Source of the DNA: Caballeronia fortuita
GTDB lineage: Bacteria > Pseudomonadota > Gammaproteobacteria > Burkholderiales > Burkholderiaceae
NCBI RefSeq assembly: GCF_001544835.2
Contig: NZ_FCNX02000008.1
Location: forward strand, 186,001-250,000
DNA: 64,000 bases
Reading direction: 5' to 3'
Part shown: in pieces, positions 27,548 through 37,782 of the stretch
Position numbering within the stretch: position 1 is the stretch's first letter
Layout of the letters: each line of letters opens with the position of its first letter
Made by a program: the position numbers and the translations under genes
Notes under the pieces: model-generated
What the model was told of the DNA's origin: nothing
Databases searched by the model: none
The model's input: the letters and a program-made list of their open reading frames with translations, nothing else

Positions 27548-29142
27548 TATTTATCCAGTCCGAGTTCGGTCCAGAGCGTATCGACGCGGCGCTTCACGGC
27601 TTCGTCCATGACGATCGGGCGGCCCCATTCGCGATTCGTTTCGCCGGGCCACTTGTTGGTCGCGTCGAGTCCCATCTTCGAGCCGAGACCCGCGACCGGC
27701 GACGCGAAATCGAGATAATCGATCGGCGTGTTGTCGACCATGACGGTGTCGCGCGTCGGATCGACACGCGTGGTGATTGCCCAGATCACTTCCTTCCAGT
27801 CGCGCACGTTCACATCTTCATCGACGACGACAATGAACTTCGTATACATGAACTGCCGCAGGAAGCTCCACACGCCGAACATCACGCGTTTCGCGTGGCC
27901 GGGATAGCTCTTCTTCATCTGCACGATCGCCATGCGATAACTGCAGCCTTCGGGCGGCAGATAGAAATCGGTGATTTCGGTGAACTGCTTCTGCAAGAGC
28001 GGCACGAAGACTTCGTTCAGCGCGACGCCGAGCACGGCGGGCTCGTCGGGCGGCTTGCCGGTATAGGTCGAATGGAAGAGGGCGTCGCGGCGCATCGTGA
28101 TCTTCTCGACGGTGAAGACCGGAAACCACTCCTGCTCGTTGTAGTAGCCCGTGTGATCGCCGTACGGGCCTTCGAGCGCGTGCTCGTATTTCGCCGATGC
28201 ACCCGACGACGGACGCGGCGGCGCGCCAGCGGGCGCGGGCGTCGGCGTGCCGTCCTGCGGATAGATAAAGCCTTCCAGCACGATCTCCGCGCGCGCGGGC
28301 ACCTGGAGCGTATCGACGCCCGGCGTGAGGCACTTCGCGAGTTCCGTGCGCGAGCCACGCAGGAGACCGGCGAACTGATATTCGGACAGGGAATCAGGCA
28401 CGGGCGTCACCGCGCCGAGAATCGTTGCGGGATCGGCGCCGAGCACGACCGCGACCGGATACGGCTTGCCCGGATTCGCAAGCGCGAACTCGCGAAAGTC
28501 GAGCGCGCCGCCGCGATGCGCGAGCCAGCGCATGATGAGCTTGTTGTGCCCGATCAACTGCTGCCGGTAGATGCCGAGATTCTGGCGCGGCTTGTTCGGC
28601 CCGCGCGTGACGGTGAGGCCCCAGGTGAGCAGCGGTCCTGCGTCGCCGGGCCAGCAAGTCTGGATCGGCAGCCGGCTCAGATCGACGTCGTTGCCTTCCC
28701 ACACAATTTCCTGGCAAGGCGGCGCGCTCACTGATTTCGGCGCCATGTCCCACACGGCCTTCGCGAGCGAGAGCAGCTTGCCCGCGTCCTTCAGGCCCTT
28801 CGGCGGCTCCGGTTCCTTCAGCGCGGATAGGAGCCTGCCGACATCGCGCAGCGAACCGAGCGCGGCGACGTCGCTGCCGAGGCTCACATCTGAACCGCTT
28901 TGCGCTTCTGTCTCGATGCCCATGCCGAGCGCGACGCGCCGCGTCGTGCCGAACAGGTTTGCGAGCACGGGCATCGTGTGACCGGTCGGTGCTTCGAACA
29001 GCAGCGCCGGTCCGCCCGTGCGCAACACGCGATCGGAGACTTCGGTGATCTCGAGGACGGGGGAAACGGGCTGCCGAATGCGGCGCAGCTCACCGATCGC
29101 TTCGAGGCGGGCGGTGAAGTCGCGCAGATCTTTGTATTTCAT
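27547..29142 (-). CDS. ubiD: 4-hydroxy-3-polyprenylbenzoate decarboxylase
   Basis: A 531-residue prenylated-FMN-dependent decarboxylase of ubiquinone biosynthesis. The family start [22 protein letters not shown] (quoted in part), the ENLFG-like segment [13 protein letters not shown] and the conserved [16 protein letters not shown] (metal and catalytic acid region) identify UbiD. A Pro/Ala-rich insertion at about residues 301-316 ([16 protein letters not shown]) is a lineage-specific loop. The prenyl-FMN synthase UbiX is not in the window. Confidence 0.95.
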   Translation of the reverse strand: MKYKDLRDFTARLEAIGELRRIRQPVSPVLEITEVSDRVLRTGGPALLFEAPTGHTMPVLANLFGTTRRVALGMGIETEAQSGSDVSLGSDVAALGSLRDVGRLLSALKEPEPPKGLKDAGKLLSLAKAVWDMAPKSVSAPPCQEIVWEGNDVDLSRLPIQTCWPGDAGPLLTWGLTVTRGPNKPRQNLGIYRQQLIGHNKLIMRWLAHRGGALDFREFALANPGKPYPVAVVLGADPATILGAVTPVPDSLSEYQFAGLLRGSRTELAKCLTPGVDTLQVPARAEIVLEGFIYPQDGTPTPAPAGAPPRPSSGASAKYEHALEGPYGDHTGYYNEQEWFPVFTVEKITMRRDALFHSTYTGKPPDEPAVLGVALNEVFVPLLQKQFTEITDFYLPPEGCSYRMAIVQMKKSYPGHAKRVMFGVWSFLRQFMYTKFIVVVDEDVNVRDWKEVIWAITTRVDPTRDTVMVDNTPIDYLDFASPVAGLGSKMGLDATNKWPGETNREWGRPIVMDEAVKRRVDTLWTELGLDK

Positions 29143-29355
29143 CGATGGTCGGAAATGAGTCTCGAAGGCGCCCTTGAGAGATTTCGACGGGCGGGACGGC
29201 TGCGCGCTAAGCGATTGTCGATTTTACCTGCGCATGCGTCCGTGCGTTGGGCGACATTCAGCGAAATCCGCTTTGAATCGCCCATCAGACGTGCTTTTCG
29301 GGCGCTAAACACTGTTCATTATAACTGTGAGTAATTGAAACTAAAGTCTATAGCA

Positions 29356-29383
29356 TTGACGGATCATTAAACCCTGTTAGAAT
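29356..29383 (+). promoter_or_regulatory. Sigma70-like promoter
   Basis: TTGACG (29356-29361) and TAGAAT (29378-29383) are separated by 16 nt. The promoter faces the lytic transglycosylase gene, 347 nt away, with an intrinsic hairpin in between. Confidence 0.55.
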
Positions 29384-29500
29384 CGCTTGGCATCCATTGC
29401 AGGTTTTGAAACTTTTTACCTTCGCCTCAGGTCTTTCAGACGCACATGCGTCGCCTGCGCCGCTCCTGCCCGGCGACTCATGGCTGTTGGTTTGTCATTG

Positions 29501-29524
29501 CCGGCGTTTCTCACGCCGGTTTTT
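29501..29524 (+). terminator. Intrinsic terminator-like hairpin in leader
   Basis: A 7-bp GC stem CCGGCGT / ACGCCGG with loop TTCTC, followed directly by TTTTT. It lies between the promoter at 29356 and the coding start at 29730, so it could end a short RNA or attenuate the downstream gene. Confidence 0.6.
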
Positions 29525-29729
29525 CGCGTGGAAAGCCACGTGCGCGTTCAGGGCATGCAGTTCGTGCCGCGCAACCCGGCGGTTTTAGCCGGATCGGCTT
29601 TCCAGACGGCACATGCCGTATCCCCGATGCCGCTGACGCTTACCGAGAGTGAGCGGTGTCTGATTTGTGTATCGAATACGTGCTTCATTCGTATTCATCT
29701 GCCCAAATCATGCAACATTGGGAGTATCG

Positions 29730-30881
29730 ATGAGCGCTTCGGTTTGGTGGGGTTCCGACACCCGCGCCGCGCAGATCGTGCGCGTAGCGCTACGTCGCGG
29801 ACGCCGTTTGAGTCACCATCTCTTCGCCGTGGTCGGTTGCGCGGCCGTCGTCAGCGCGCTCGCGCTCTGGCTCGCGCCTTCGTGGCGCACGACGTTCGCC
29901 GCAAAGATCATGCCGTTCGTGTCGGCCGCCGTGCAGGCGGGACCCGCGCGTCTGCTCGCGGGTCAGCCGCTTCCGCCGTTTTCGGCGGTGCATCGCCCGG
30001 CCGGCGATGCCGCGCTGCCTGTGAAGGTCGCCGCCAGCGCGCCGCCCGCGGATAACGTCAAGGCGCCTGCCGCCCTCACGCCGTCGCTCGGCGCCGCTGC
30101 CAGCGACGACGCCAGCGTGCGCCAGCTCACCGGCGGGATCAGCCTCGCCGTGTCGCCCAACGGGCTCGACCCGCGCACGATGCCGTCCGTCGGCATGCTG
30201 GCGAGCCTGATTCCGGCGCAACGCGTCGTCGCGGATGCGCGCGACGACCGCGTGCTCGTCTCGACGCGCGAGCAGAAGCTCGTGTCGAACTTCATCGCGC
30301 GGCGGTATCGTGTCGCGGAAGAGCCGGTCGCCGAGCTCGTGCGCGCTGCGTTCGACACCGGCCGGGAAGTCGGCCTCGATCCGCTTCTGCTGCTCTCCGT
30401 GATGGCGATCGAATCGGGCTTCAATCCTTACGCCGAGAGCGGCGTCGGCGCGCAGGGCCTGATGCAGGTGATGTCGAAGGTGCATTCCGACAAATTCGAG
30501 TACTTCGGCGGCTCGCACGCGGCGCTCGATCCGCTTGCGAACATCAAGGTCGGCGCGCTGGTGCTGAAGGATTGCATCGCGCGCGGCGGCTCGGTGGCGG
30601 GCGGCTTGCGCTACTACGTCGGTTCGACGACGCAGGACGACGGCGGTTACGGTGCAAAAGTGCTGGCCGAGCGCACGCGTTTGCGCGATGTCGCCCGCGG
30701 CCGCAACGTGCCGATCAACGCGCCGCAAGCACCGGTTCAAGCTGCGCCGAAGCAGGTTCTGGCGTCCGTCGCGGCGGACAAGCGTGTGCACGCGACCATC
30801 GATCCGTCGAAGAAATCGGCCTCGCAGGAAGACGGCGAAGGCGACGCGAAGCACGTTGCATCGGCGGAATTCGGCGCGTAA
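29730..30881 (+). CDS. Lytic transglycosylase (SLT domain)
   Basis: A 383-residue protein with an N-terminal membrane anchor (about residues 30-55, VVGCAAVVSALALWLAP) and a long Ala/Pro-rich linker. A lysozyme-like SLT domain lies near residues 210-310. The catalytic Glu is in AIESGFNPYAESGVGAQGLMQVM, the family-1 transglycosylase motif ES...GxxGLMQV. It cleaves peptidoglycan with 1,6-anhydro product formation. The ATG at 29730 (MSASVWWGSD) has GGAG 9 nt upstream; the open frame further upstream is leader. Confidence 0.9.
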   Translation: MSASVWWGSDTRAAQIVRVALRRGRRLSHHLFAVVGCAAVVSALALWLAPSWRTTFAAKIMPFVSAAVQAGPARLLAGQPLPPFSAVHRPAGDAALPVKVAASAPPADNVKAPAALTPSLGAAASDDASVRQLTGGISLAVSPNGLDPRTMPSVGMLASLIPAQRVVADARDDRVLVSTREQKLVSNFIARRYRVAEEPVAELVRAAFDTGREVGLDPLLLLSVMAIESGFNPYAESGVGAQGLMQVMSKVHSDKFEYFGGSHAALDPLANIKVGALVLKDCIARGGSVAGGLRYYVGSTTQDDGGYGAKVLAERTRLRDVARGRNVPINAPQAPVQAAPKQVLASVAADKRVHATIDPSKKSASQEDGEGDAKHVASAEFGA

Positions 30882-30899
30882 GTATTGGCGGACGCGAAG

Positions 30900-30927
30900 A
30901 GAAAAGGGCACCCGAGGGTGCCCTTTT
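30900..30927. terminator. Bidirectional intrinsic terminator
   Basis: A 12-bp stem AAAAGGGCACCC / GGGTGCCCTTTT, flanked by A- and T-runs, lies between the convergent transglycosylase and aminotransferase genes. Confidence 0.85.
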
Positions 30928-30947
30928 TGTTGCGCGTGCCGCCCGGA

Positions 30948-32141
30948 TTATCGACGGAACAACGCGCCCAGCCGCTGAACCGCTTCCTCCAGCTTCGCCT
31001 GCGATGTGGCGTACGACAGCCGGATGTAGCGTTCCGGCGCATGGAAGCCGAAATCCGCGCCCGGCACGAGCACGACGCCCGCGTCGTGGAGCATCGAGTG
31101 CGTGAGGGCGTCGCTGTTGCCGGCGGCGGGATGATGAACCGTCGTCGTATCGGCGTAGACGTAGAACGCGCCGTCGGGCACGACCGGCACGCCGAAGCCG
31201 AGCGAGCGCAGCGCCGGCACGATGTAATCGCGCCGCCGCTTGAATTCCAGCCGCCGCGCTTCGTAGATCGCGATGGTTTCCGGCTCGAAGCACGCGAGCG
31301 CCGCGTGCTGCGCGAGCGCCGACGCGCAGATGAACAGGTTCTGCGACAATTTTTCGACCGCGCTCACCATCGCGTGCGGCACGACGAGCCAGCCGAGCCG
31401 CCAGCCGGTCATGTTGAAGTACTTCGAGAAGCTGTTCACGGTGACGACGTCATCGCCGAACGAAAGCGCCGATACCGGTTTCGCGTCGTAGCTCAGGCCC
31501 TGATAGATTTCGTCGACGATCGTGAAGCCGCCGCGCGCACGCACCGTATCGACGATGCGGCGAAGCTCGTCCGGCTCGATCGACGTGCCCGTCGGATTCG
31601 ACGGCGACGCGAGCAATACGCCGCGCGTCTTGTCGCTCCAGTTTTCCTCGACATGCTCGGCGGTCAGCTGGAAGCGTTCGGCCGGGCCGCTCGCGATCAG
31701 CACCGGCTTGCCATCCGCTGCCGACACGAAGTGCCGGTTGCACGGATAGCACGGATCGGGCATCAGGACCTCGTCGCCGTTATCGACGAGCGCCATGCAC
31801 GCGAGCAGCAGCGCCGCCGACGCGCCCGCCGTCACGACGATGCGCTCCGGCTCGACCGTGAGGCCGAAGGTATCGCGATAATGCCGCGCGATCGCCTCGC
31901 GCAGCGCGTGAATGCCGAGCGCGTTGGTGTATTGCGTCACGCCGCGCTTCAACGCGTCGGCGGCGGCGTTCGTGACCGGCTCCGGCGCCGTGAAATCCGG
32001 CTCGCCGATGCTCATGTGGATGACGTCGCGGCCCGCGCGCTCAAGCGCCTGAGCCTCTTTCATCAGCTCCATCACATAGAACGGCTCGATTGCGCCGACG
32101 CGCGACGCGAGCCTGACCAGCGGTTCCGACGCGTGGTTCAT
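30948..32141 (-). CDS. Class I/II pyridoxal-phosphate aminotransferase
   Basis: A 397-residue fold-type I aminotransferase. The PLP lysine is in SFSKYFNMTGWRLGW near residue 235. IGEPDFTAPEPV, SPSNPTGTSI and the substrate-binding Arg in RYIRLSYAT are the usual class I features. The exact amino donor cannot be told (alanine or aromatic/aspartate type). It is separated by only a base or two from the nusB stop and is likely the last gene of the rib-nusB transcript, an order seen in Burkholderiaceae. Confidence 0.9.
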   Translation of the reverse strand: MNHASEPLVRLASRVGAIEPFYVMELMKEAQALERAGRDVIHMSIGEPDFTAPEPVTNAAADALKRGVTQYTNALGIHALREAIARHYRDTFGLTVEPERIVVTAGASAALLLACMALVDNGDEVLMPDPCYPCNRHFVSAADGKPVLIASGPAERFQLTAEHVEENWSDKTRGVLLASPSNPTGTSIEPDELRRIVDTVRARGGFTIVDEIYQGLSYDAKPVSALSFGDDVVTVNSFSKYFNMTGWRLGWLVVPHAMVSAVEKLSQNLFICASALAQHAALACFEPETIAIYEARRLEFKRRRDYIVPALRSLGFGVPVVPDGAFYVYADTTTVHHPAAGNSDALTHSMLHDAGVVLVPGADFGFHAPERYIRLSYATSQAKLEEAVQRLGALFRR

Positions 32142-32579
32142 TCAGGCACCGCGTCCTCGCGCCTGCGCTTCGGCCGGCCGCATCACGACGGCGAGCTTGT
32201 CGAGCACGCCGTTCACGTACTTATAACCGTCCGAGCCGCCGAAGGTTTTCGTCAGCTCGACCGCTTCATTGATGACGACGCGATACGGCACGTCGATGTG
32301 ATGCTTGAATTCGAACGCGGCAACGAGCAGCACCGCGCGCTCGACCGGCGACAACTGCTCGATCGGACGGTCGAGGCACGGCTGCAGTTCGGTGGAAAGC
32401 GCGTCGGATTCCTTGATCACGCCGTGCAGGATCGCATCGAGATGGTCCTTGTCAGCCTTGTCGAAGCCTTGCGAATTGCGCAGCTGCGCGTCGATTTCGC
32501 CGGCGGGCGCGCCCGACAGCAGCCACTGGTAAAGCCCTTGCGTCGCGAGTTCGCGCGAACGGCGTCGTGCGCTTTTCAT
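32142..32579 (-). CDS. nusB: Transcription antitermination factor NusB
   Basis: A 145-residue RNA-binding protein that with NusE (S10) binds boxA in rRNA antitermination. The family start [19 protein letters not shown] and the C-terminal [19 protein letters not shown] motif are clear. Its ATG overlaps the ribH stop as ATGA, so it is translationally coupled to lumazine synthase, a common arrangement. Confidence 0.95.
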   Translation of the reverse strand: MKSARRRSRELATQGLYQWLLSGAPAGEIDAQLRNSQGFDKADKDHLDAILHGVIKESDALSTELQPCLDRPIEQLSPVERAVLLVAAFEFKHHIDVPYRVVINEAVELTKTFGGSDGYKYVNGVLDKLAVVMRPAEAQARGRGA

Positions 32580-33085
32580 GCGCGGTCCTCGTCTTCTTCG
32601 TCTTCGTCTTCATCGTCGCCGCCGAGTTGCTCGAGCGCGACGGACAGGTTTGCCATTTCGACCGCCACGCGTGCGGCGTCGCGGCCTTTCTCGGTCATGC
32701 GGGCGACGGCTTGCTCGTCGTTCTCGGTCGTCAGCACGGCGTTGGCCACCGGAATGCCGAAATCGAGCGCGATACGCGAGATGCCCGAGCCGCTTTCGTT
32801 CGACACGAGTTCGAAGTGATACGTCTCGCCGCGCACGACGGCGCCGAGCGCGATCAGCGCGTCGAACTGGCCGGATTCCGCGAGCTTTTGCAGCGCGAGC
32901 GGAATTTCGAGCGCGCCGGGGACGGTGACGAGCAGCACGTCCTCGCCGATCACGCCGAGGCGTTCCAGCTCCTCGATGCAGGCGTCGGCGAGGCCATTGC
33001 ACACCGGTTCGTTGAAGCGCGACTGCACGATGCCGATGCGCAAGCCGTCACCGTCGAGGTTCGGCTGGTATTGTCCGATTTCCAT
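32576..33085 (-). CDS. ribH: 6,7-dimethyl-8-ribityllumazine synthase
   Basis: A 169-residue enzyme that condenses 5-amino-6-ribitylaminouracil with dihydroxybutanone phosphate, the penultimate step to riboflavin. [26 protein letters not shown] and the catalytic region [12 protein letters not shown] are the family hallmarks. The C-terminus is a highly acidic tail ([11 protein letters not shown]). The start at 33085 ([10 protein letters not shown]) is preferred over the much longer open frame because it fits the family. It lies 35 nt after ribB and overlaps nusB. Confidence 0.95.
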   Translation of the reverse strand: MEIGQYQPNLDGDGLRIGIVQSRFNEPVCNGLADACIEELERLGVIGEDVLLVTVPGALEIPLALQKLAESGQFDALIALGAVVRGETYHFELVSNESGSGISRIALDFGIPVANAVLTTENDEQAVARMTEKGRDAARVAVEMANLSVALEQLGGDDEDEDEEDEDRA

Positions 33086-33120
33086 GAATGATTTCCGTTG
33101 GGTCAGATAGGTTTTGGCGT

Positions 33121-34284
33121 TCAGGCCGAGCGCAATTGCGTGATGCTCGTATCGGCGGGTGCGGCGGTGGCGGGGCAGCCGGGCATCGGCACGAAGCCGG
33201 TCACTTCGAGCCCATAGCCCGACATGCTGCCGAGCTTGCGCGGATTCGCGAGCACTTCCATCTTGCCGACGCCGATATCGCGCAGAATCTGCGCGCCGAT
33301 GCCGTAGGTCTTGAAGTCGATCGGGCGGCGCTTGAGTTCCGCCGCCTTGTCTTGCTGGTCGAACGCGCGAAACACGTCGACGAGGTGTTCTTTCGTGTCG
33401 CCGCAATTGAGCATGACGATCGCGCCGAGATCGCGCGCGGCGATTTCCTTCATCGCGGCGTCGATGGTCCACGAGTGCGTGGATGCGTCGACTTCGAGCA
33501 GATCGAGCACGGAAAGCGGTTCGTGCACGCGCACCGGCGTGTCGCGGTCGGGACGCGGCGTGCCCCGCACGAGCGCGATGTGCGGCGAGCCAGTCGGTTC
33601 GTCGCGGTACAGCACCGCGCGAAACGCGCCGTGCGCGGTCTGCATGGTCCGCTCGCAGACTTTCTCGATGATCGATTCGGTGCGGCTGCGGTAATGGATC
33701 AGGTCGGCGATGGTGCCGATCATGATGCCGTGCTGCTCGCCGAATTCGATGAGATCGGGCAGGCGCGCCATCTCGCCGTCGTCCTTGATGATTTCGCAAA
33801 TCACCGCGGCGGACGTGAGGCCCGCGAGCGCGGTCAGATCGCACCCGGCTTCCGTGTGGCCCGCGCGCACGAGCACGCCGCCGGGCTGCGCCATGATCGG
33901 GAACACGTGGCCGGGCTGGACGATGTGCTCGGCACGCGCGTCGTGCGCGACCGCGGCGGCGATGGTCTTCGCGCGATCGGCGGCGGAAATCCCGGTCGTC
34001 ACGCCTTCGGCGGCTTCGATGCTCACCGTGAACGCCGTGCCGTACTGCGTGCCGTTGCGATGCGTCATGAGCGGCAGATTCAGTTGCTTGCAGCGTTCCT
34101 GCGTGAGCGTGAGGCAGATGAGGCCGCGCCCGTGCTTCGCCATGAAATTGATGGCTTCGGGCGTCACGAATTCGGCGGCGACCACGAGATCGCCTTCGTT
34201 CTCGCGGTCTTCTTCGTCGACCAGGATCACCATCCGGCCGGCTTTCAGTTCAGCGATGATCTCAGGAGTGGAGGCGAGCGACAT
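33121..34284 (-). CDS. ribB: 3,4-dihydroxy-2-butanone-4-phosphate synthase with degenerate RibA-like domain
   Basis: A 387-residue two-domain protein. Residues 1 to about 200 are a complete RibB domain ([39 protein letters not shown]), which makes the four-carbon unit of riboflavin. Residues from about 205 resemble GTP cyclohydrolase II but lack the zinc-binding cysteine motif (GDVFGSxRCDCG); [14 protein letters not shown] occupies that place. The protein is therefore best read as a RibBX type, with a second domain not expected to hydrolyse GTP. A separate RibA must exist elsewhere. Confidence 0.92.
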   Translation of the reverse strand: MSLASTPEIIAELKAGRMVILVDEEDRENEGDLVVAAEFVTPEAINFMAKHGRGLICLTLTQERCKQLNLPLMTHRNGTQYGTAFTVSIEAAEGVTTGISAADRAKTIAAAVAHDARAEHIVQPGHVFPIMAQPGGVLVRAGHTEAGCDLTALAGLTSAAVICEIIKDDGEMARLPDLIEFGEQHGIMIGTIADLIHYRSRTESIIEKVCERTMQTAHGAFRAVLYRDEPTGSPHIALVRGTPRPDRDTPVRVHEPLSVLDLLEVDASTHSWTIDAAMKEIAARDLGAIVMLNCGDTKEHLVDVFRAFDQQDKAAELKRRPIDFKTYGIGAQILRDIGVGKMEVLANPRKLGSMSGYGLEVTGFVPMPGCPATAAPADTSITQLRSA

Positions 34285-34615
34285 GATGACGTCCCGTGCG
34301 GGTCCGGTTTGGGGAAAGCGCGTATTTTACGCCACGGCTGATGGAGCGTCGGTGAAATCGGCGGGCAGGCGGGCGGGAAGTTTGCCTATGCCTTTCGGAC
34401 GAATTGCGTGGAGATGCGCTTCCGGTGCTTCGATCTTTCCCGGCGATAGGACGGCGTTTCCTCGGCGCGCTATCGGAGACTTATCGTCCCCGCCCTCGCG
34501 GACGAGACGTTGGCCGCAGGACGTCAGGCAACCGGCCTTCGAGACTCACGTGCTGCGCTCGCCGGAAGCTCGATATTCGACCGCCTGACGCCCTGGCTCG
34601 CAGCAACTCCGCAAA
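34285..34615. other. Gene-free interval between ribE and ribB
   Basis: About 330 nt with no convincing gene on either strand. I looked for the FMN riboswitch core upstream of ribB on the minus strand and did not find it. Nothing else stands out. Confidence 0.45.
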
Positions 34616-35230
34616 TCACCCCGCGCTCATCATCCGCTCGACATACCGCGCGATGAGATCGATCTCCAGATTCACCTTCGCGCCGACAACCAGCGCCTTG
34701 AGCGTCGTGACTTCGACGGTATGCGGAATCAGGTTGATGGAGAACTCGCAGCCGTCGGCGCGATCGCTCACGGAATTCACCGTGAGACTCACACCGTTCA
34801 CCGTCACCGAACCCTTGTAAGCCAGATACTTGCCGATGTCCTTCGGCGCGACGATGCGCAACTCGTGCGATTCGCCCACGGGCTCGAACTTCGACACGAC
34901 GCCCAGGCCATCCACGTGACCCGACACCAGATGTCCGCCGAGCCGGTCGTGGGCGCGCAACGCCTTCTCCAGATTCACGGCCGCACCCGCATCGCCGAGG
35001 CCGACGGTCTTGTTGAGACTCTCGCGCGACACGTCGACATCGAACGCGCCGGCCGATTTCTGCACCACCGTCATGCATGCGCCCTGAATCGCGATGCTGT
35101 CGCCGAGTTCGACATCGGCGAGATCGAGACTGCCTGCGGCGACCGTCAGACGAACGCCCGCGTCCGGCTCCGTGCCGAGCGGCGAGACCTTTTCGATGCG
35201 GCCCACTGCCGCGACGATTCCTGTGAACAT
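34616..35230 (-). CDS. ribE: Riboflavin synthase, alpha subunit
   Basis: A 204-residue enzyme made of two lumazine-binding barrel repeats that converts two lumazines into riboflavin. It has the MFTGIV start, the GDSIAIQGACMTVV and GGHLVSGHVDG motifs of repeat 1, and GSVTVNGVSLTVN of repeat 2. The catalytic N-terminal Met-Phe-Thr is intact. It follows ribD by 24 nt on the same strand. Confidence 0.95.
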   Translation of the reverse strand: MFTGIVAAVGRIEKVSPLGTEPDAGVRLTVAAGSLDLADVELGDSIAIQGACMTVVQKSAGAFDVDVSRESLNKTVGLGDAGAAVNLEKALRAHDRLGGHLVSGHVDGLGVVSKFEPVGESHELRIVAPKDIGKYLAYKGSVTVNGVSLTVNSVSDRADGCEFSINLIPHTVEVTTLKALVVGAKVNLEIDLIARYVERMMSAG

Positions 35231-35254
35231 CGGCTTCTTTCCTCGAGTCGTTGA

Positions 35255-36367
35255 TCAGCGCGTGACGTTGGCGTGCGCGAAGCGCGCGAGAATGCGCAGA
35301 TCGTCGCCGAGCCGGTCGATGCGATGAAATTTCAGATGCGGACGCGCATCGAGCGTGTCGGGCGGCGCGAAATCGAACATGCCGGGCGCGCTGCCCAGCA
35401 GGCTTGGCGCGAGATAGACCAGCAGTTCGTCGACGCAGCCTTCGCGCAGCAGCGAACCGTTCAGCTTGTGGCCCGCTTCGACATGCAATTCGTTGATGCC
35501 GCGATCGGCGAGCGCCGTGAGCATCGCCGGCAAGTCGACCTTGCCGTGCTCGTTCGACAGCTCGACCAGCTCCGCGCCTTTATCGCGCAGCGCGTCGATG
35601 CGCTCCGGATCGGCGTCGGCGGAATGAAAAATCCACGGCGGCGCGCCATCGAGAATGCGCGCGTGCATCGGCACGTCGAGCCGGCTGTCGATCAGGATCC
35701 GTTGCGGCTGGCGCGGCGTGTCGACCGCGCGCACGGTCAGTTGCGGATCGTCCTCGCGCACCGTGCCGATGCCGGTGAGGATCGCGCAGGCGCGGGCGCG
35801 CCACGCGTGACCATCGGCGCGCGCGTCCTCGCCGGTGATCCACTGGCTTTCGCCCGTCGGCAAACCCGTTCGGCCGTCGAGCGTCGCGGCCACTTTCATG
35901 CGCACCCACGGACGGCGGCGCGTCATGCGCGACACGAAGCCGATGTTCAATTCGTGCGCCTCGTTCGCGAGCAGCCCGCAACGCACATCGATACCCGCAT
36001 CGCGCAGCATCGTGAGACCGCGCCCGGACACCGACGGGTTCGGGTCTTCCATCGCGGCGATCACCTTTTCGACGCGCGCATCGATGAGCGCGTGCGCGCA
36101 CGGCGGCGTGCGCCCGAAATGGCTGCACGGTTCGAGCGACACGTAAGCCGTCGCGCCGCGCGGATCCTTGCCGCGCGAGCGGGCGTCCTTCAGCGCCTGC
36201 ACTTCGGCGTGATCCTGGCCGGCGGGCTGCGTGAAGCCCATGCCGATCACTTCGCCGTTCTTGACGAGCACGCAGCCGACGCGCGGATTCGGCGTCGTCG
36301 TGTACATGCCCTTCGAGGCGAGCGCGAGCGCCCGCTCCATGTGCGTGAAGTCGGTTTGGGAGAACAT
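35255..36367 (-). CDS. ribD: Bifunctional riboflavin deaminase/reductase RibD
   Basis: A 370-residue enzyme. The N-terminal deaminase domain carries the zinc motif HAEVQAL and PCSHFGRTPPC. The C-terminal reductase domain has VRMKVAATLDGRTG and HVEAGHKLNGSLL. It carries out the second and third steps after GTP cyclohydrolase II. It starts the local rib group (ribD-ribE, then ribB-ribH), 18 nt after hemL. Confidence 0.95.
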   Translation of the reverse strand: MFSQTDFTHMERALALASKGMYTTTPNPRVGCVLVKNGEVIGMGFTQPAGQDHAEVQALKDARSRGKDPRGATAYVSLEPCSHFGRTPPCAHALIDARVEKVIAAMEDPNPSVSGRGLTMLRDAGIDVRCGLLANEAHELNIGFVSRMTRRRPWVRMKVAATLDGRTGLPTGESQWITGEDARADGHAWRARACAILTGIGTVREDDPQLTVRAVDTPRQPQRILIDSRLDVPMHARILDGAPPWIFHSADADPERIDALRDKGAELVELSNEHGKVDLPAMLTALADRGINELHVEAGHKLNGSLLREGCVDELLVYLAPSLLGSAPGMFDFAPPDTLDARPHLKFHRIDRLGDDLRILARFAHANVTR

Positions 36368-36385
36368 CGGCGCGGCCCGGCGGCG

Positions 36386-37669
36386 TCAGGCGGCGAGCGA
36401 CGCGAACGCGCCGCGCGCGGCGTCGACGGTGGCATCGATGATGCCGTCGTCGTGCGCGCTCGACACGAAGCCCGCCTCGAACGCGGACGGCGCGAAGTAC
36501 ACGCCGGCGTCGAGCATCGCATGGAAGAACGCGTTGAAGCGCTTCGTGTCGCCTTGCTGGATCTGCGCGAAGCTGCCCGGCACGCTGTCCATGAAATACA
36601 GGCCGAACATGCCGCCGATGGAATCGGCGGAGAAGGGCACCTTCGCATCGCGGGCGGCGCGGGTCAGGCCGTCGACGAGCTTGCGCGTCTGTTTTGCGAG
36701 GTCGTCGTAGAAACAGGGGCGCTGGATGAGTTGCAGCGTCTTGAGACCGGCAGCCACCGCGATCGGATTGCCGGACAGCGTGCCTGCCTGGTACACGCCG
36801 CCGAGCGGCGCGAGATGGGCCATGATGTCGCGGCGTCCGCCGAATGCCGCCGCCGGCATGCCGCCGCCGATGACCTTGCCGAGACACGTGAGGTCCGGCT
36901 TGATGCCGTAGACCTGCTGCGCGCCGCCGAGCGCGACGCGAAAGCCGCACATCACTTCGTCGAAGATCAGCACGGAGCCGTATTCGTTGCAGCGCTCCCG
37001 CAGCGCGTTGAGGAACTCGGGCGTCGCGCGCACGAGGTTCATGTTGCCCGCGACCGGCTCGACGATCACCGACGCGATCTCCGCGCCGAACGCGCTGAAC
37101 GCCTCGTTCAACTGCTCGACGTTGTTGTATTCGAGCACGGTCGTGTGCTTGGCGATATCGGCGGGCACGCCCGCGGACGTCGGATTGCCGAACGTGAGCA
37201 GGCCCGAGCCCGCTTTCACGAGCAGGCTGTCCGCGTGACCGTGATAGCAGCCTTCGAACTTGATGATGCGGCTGCGGTTCGTGAAGCCGCGCGCGAGGCG
37301 CAGCGCGCTCATCGTCGCTTCGGTGCCGGACGACACCATCCGCACCTGTTCGATCGACGGCACGAGCTTGCAGATTTCCTCGGCGATCTCGATTTCGGCT
37401 TCGGTCGGCGCGCCGAACGAGAAGCCGTTCGCGAGCACGCGCTGGACGGCATCGAGCACTTCGGGATGAACGTGGCCGAGAATCATCGGGCCCCACGAGC
37501 CGATGTAGTCGATATAGCGCTTGCCGTCCGCATCCCAGAAGTAAGCGCCTTGCGCGCGCTCGATGAAGCGCGGCGTGCCGCCGACCGAGCGAAACGCCCG
37601 CACCGGCGAGTTCACGCCGCCGGGAATGGTCCGCTGCGCGCGTTCGAAGAGTTCTTGATTCTTGGACAT
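36386..37669 (-). CDS. hemL: Glutamate-1-semialdehyde 2,1-aminomutase
   Basis: A 427-residue PLP enzyme that makes 5-aminolevulinate in the C5 heme pathway. [32 protein letters not shown] and the PLP lysine in [16 protein letters not shown] are diagnostic. The ATG at 37669 ([21 protein letters not shown]) is the family start; the longer frame upstream is not homologous. It is on the same strand as, and close to, ribD. Confidence 0.95.
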   Translation of the reverse strand: MSKNQELFERAQRTIPGGVNSPVRAFRSVGGTPRFIERAQGAYFWDADGKRYIDYIGSWGPMILGHVHPEVLDAVQRVLANGFSFGAPTEAEIEIAEEICKLVPSIEQVRMVSSGTEATMSALRLARGFTNRSRIIKFEGCYHGHADSLLVKAGSGLLTFGNPTSAGVPADIAKHTTVLEYNNVEQLNEAFSAFGAEIASVIVEPVAGNMNLVRATPEFLNALRERCNEYGSVLIFDEVMCGFRVALGGAQQVYGIKPDLTCLGKVIGGGMPAAAFGGRRDIMAHLAPLGGVYQAGTLSGNPIAVAAGLKTLQLIQRPCFYDDLAKQTRKLVDGLTRAARDAKVPFSADSIGGMFGLYFMDSVPGSFAQIQQGDTKRFNAFFHAMLDAGVYFAPSAFEAGFVSSAHDDGIIDATVDAARGAFASLAA

Positions 37670-37782
37670 GGATGAAGACCTGCGCTGAAAAAGTGAATGC
37701 GGGAGTCGCGAGGAACGCGCCGTCCGACGCGAAAAACGATGCTGAAATTGTACCGGAGTCGTTGCCAGGGGGCCGTCCCGGA

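Larger units (their letters stand above)
29143..29729. other. Intergenic region with long leader of the transglycosylase gene
   Basis: About 590 nt between divergent ubiD and the transglycosylase gene. It contains a good sigma70-like promoter at 29356-29383 and, about 120 nt downstream of its likely start point, an intrinsic terminator-like hairpin at 29501-29524, well before the coding start at 29730. The stretch 29390-29524 is thus a candidate small RNA or attenuated leader. A second GC stem (about 29574-29594) follows. No convincing gene is seen here. Confidence 0.5.

Noticed and set aside
29387..30055. A 222-codon frame running from the leader into the transglycosylase gene
   Set aside because: It crosses the intrinsic terminator hairpin, has no ribosome site, and is in a different frame from the clear SLT-domain protein.
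34285..34615. Possible FMN riboswitch upstream of ribB
   Set aside because: None of the conserved RFN core segments (AGGGGCAGGG-like, CCGGCGGT, CCGACGGT in the right order) is present on the minus strand.
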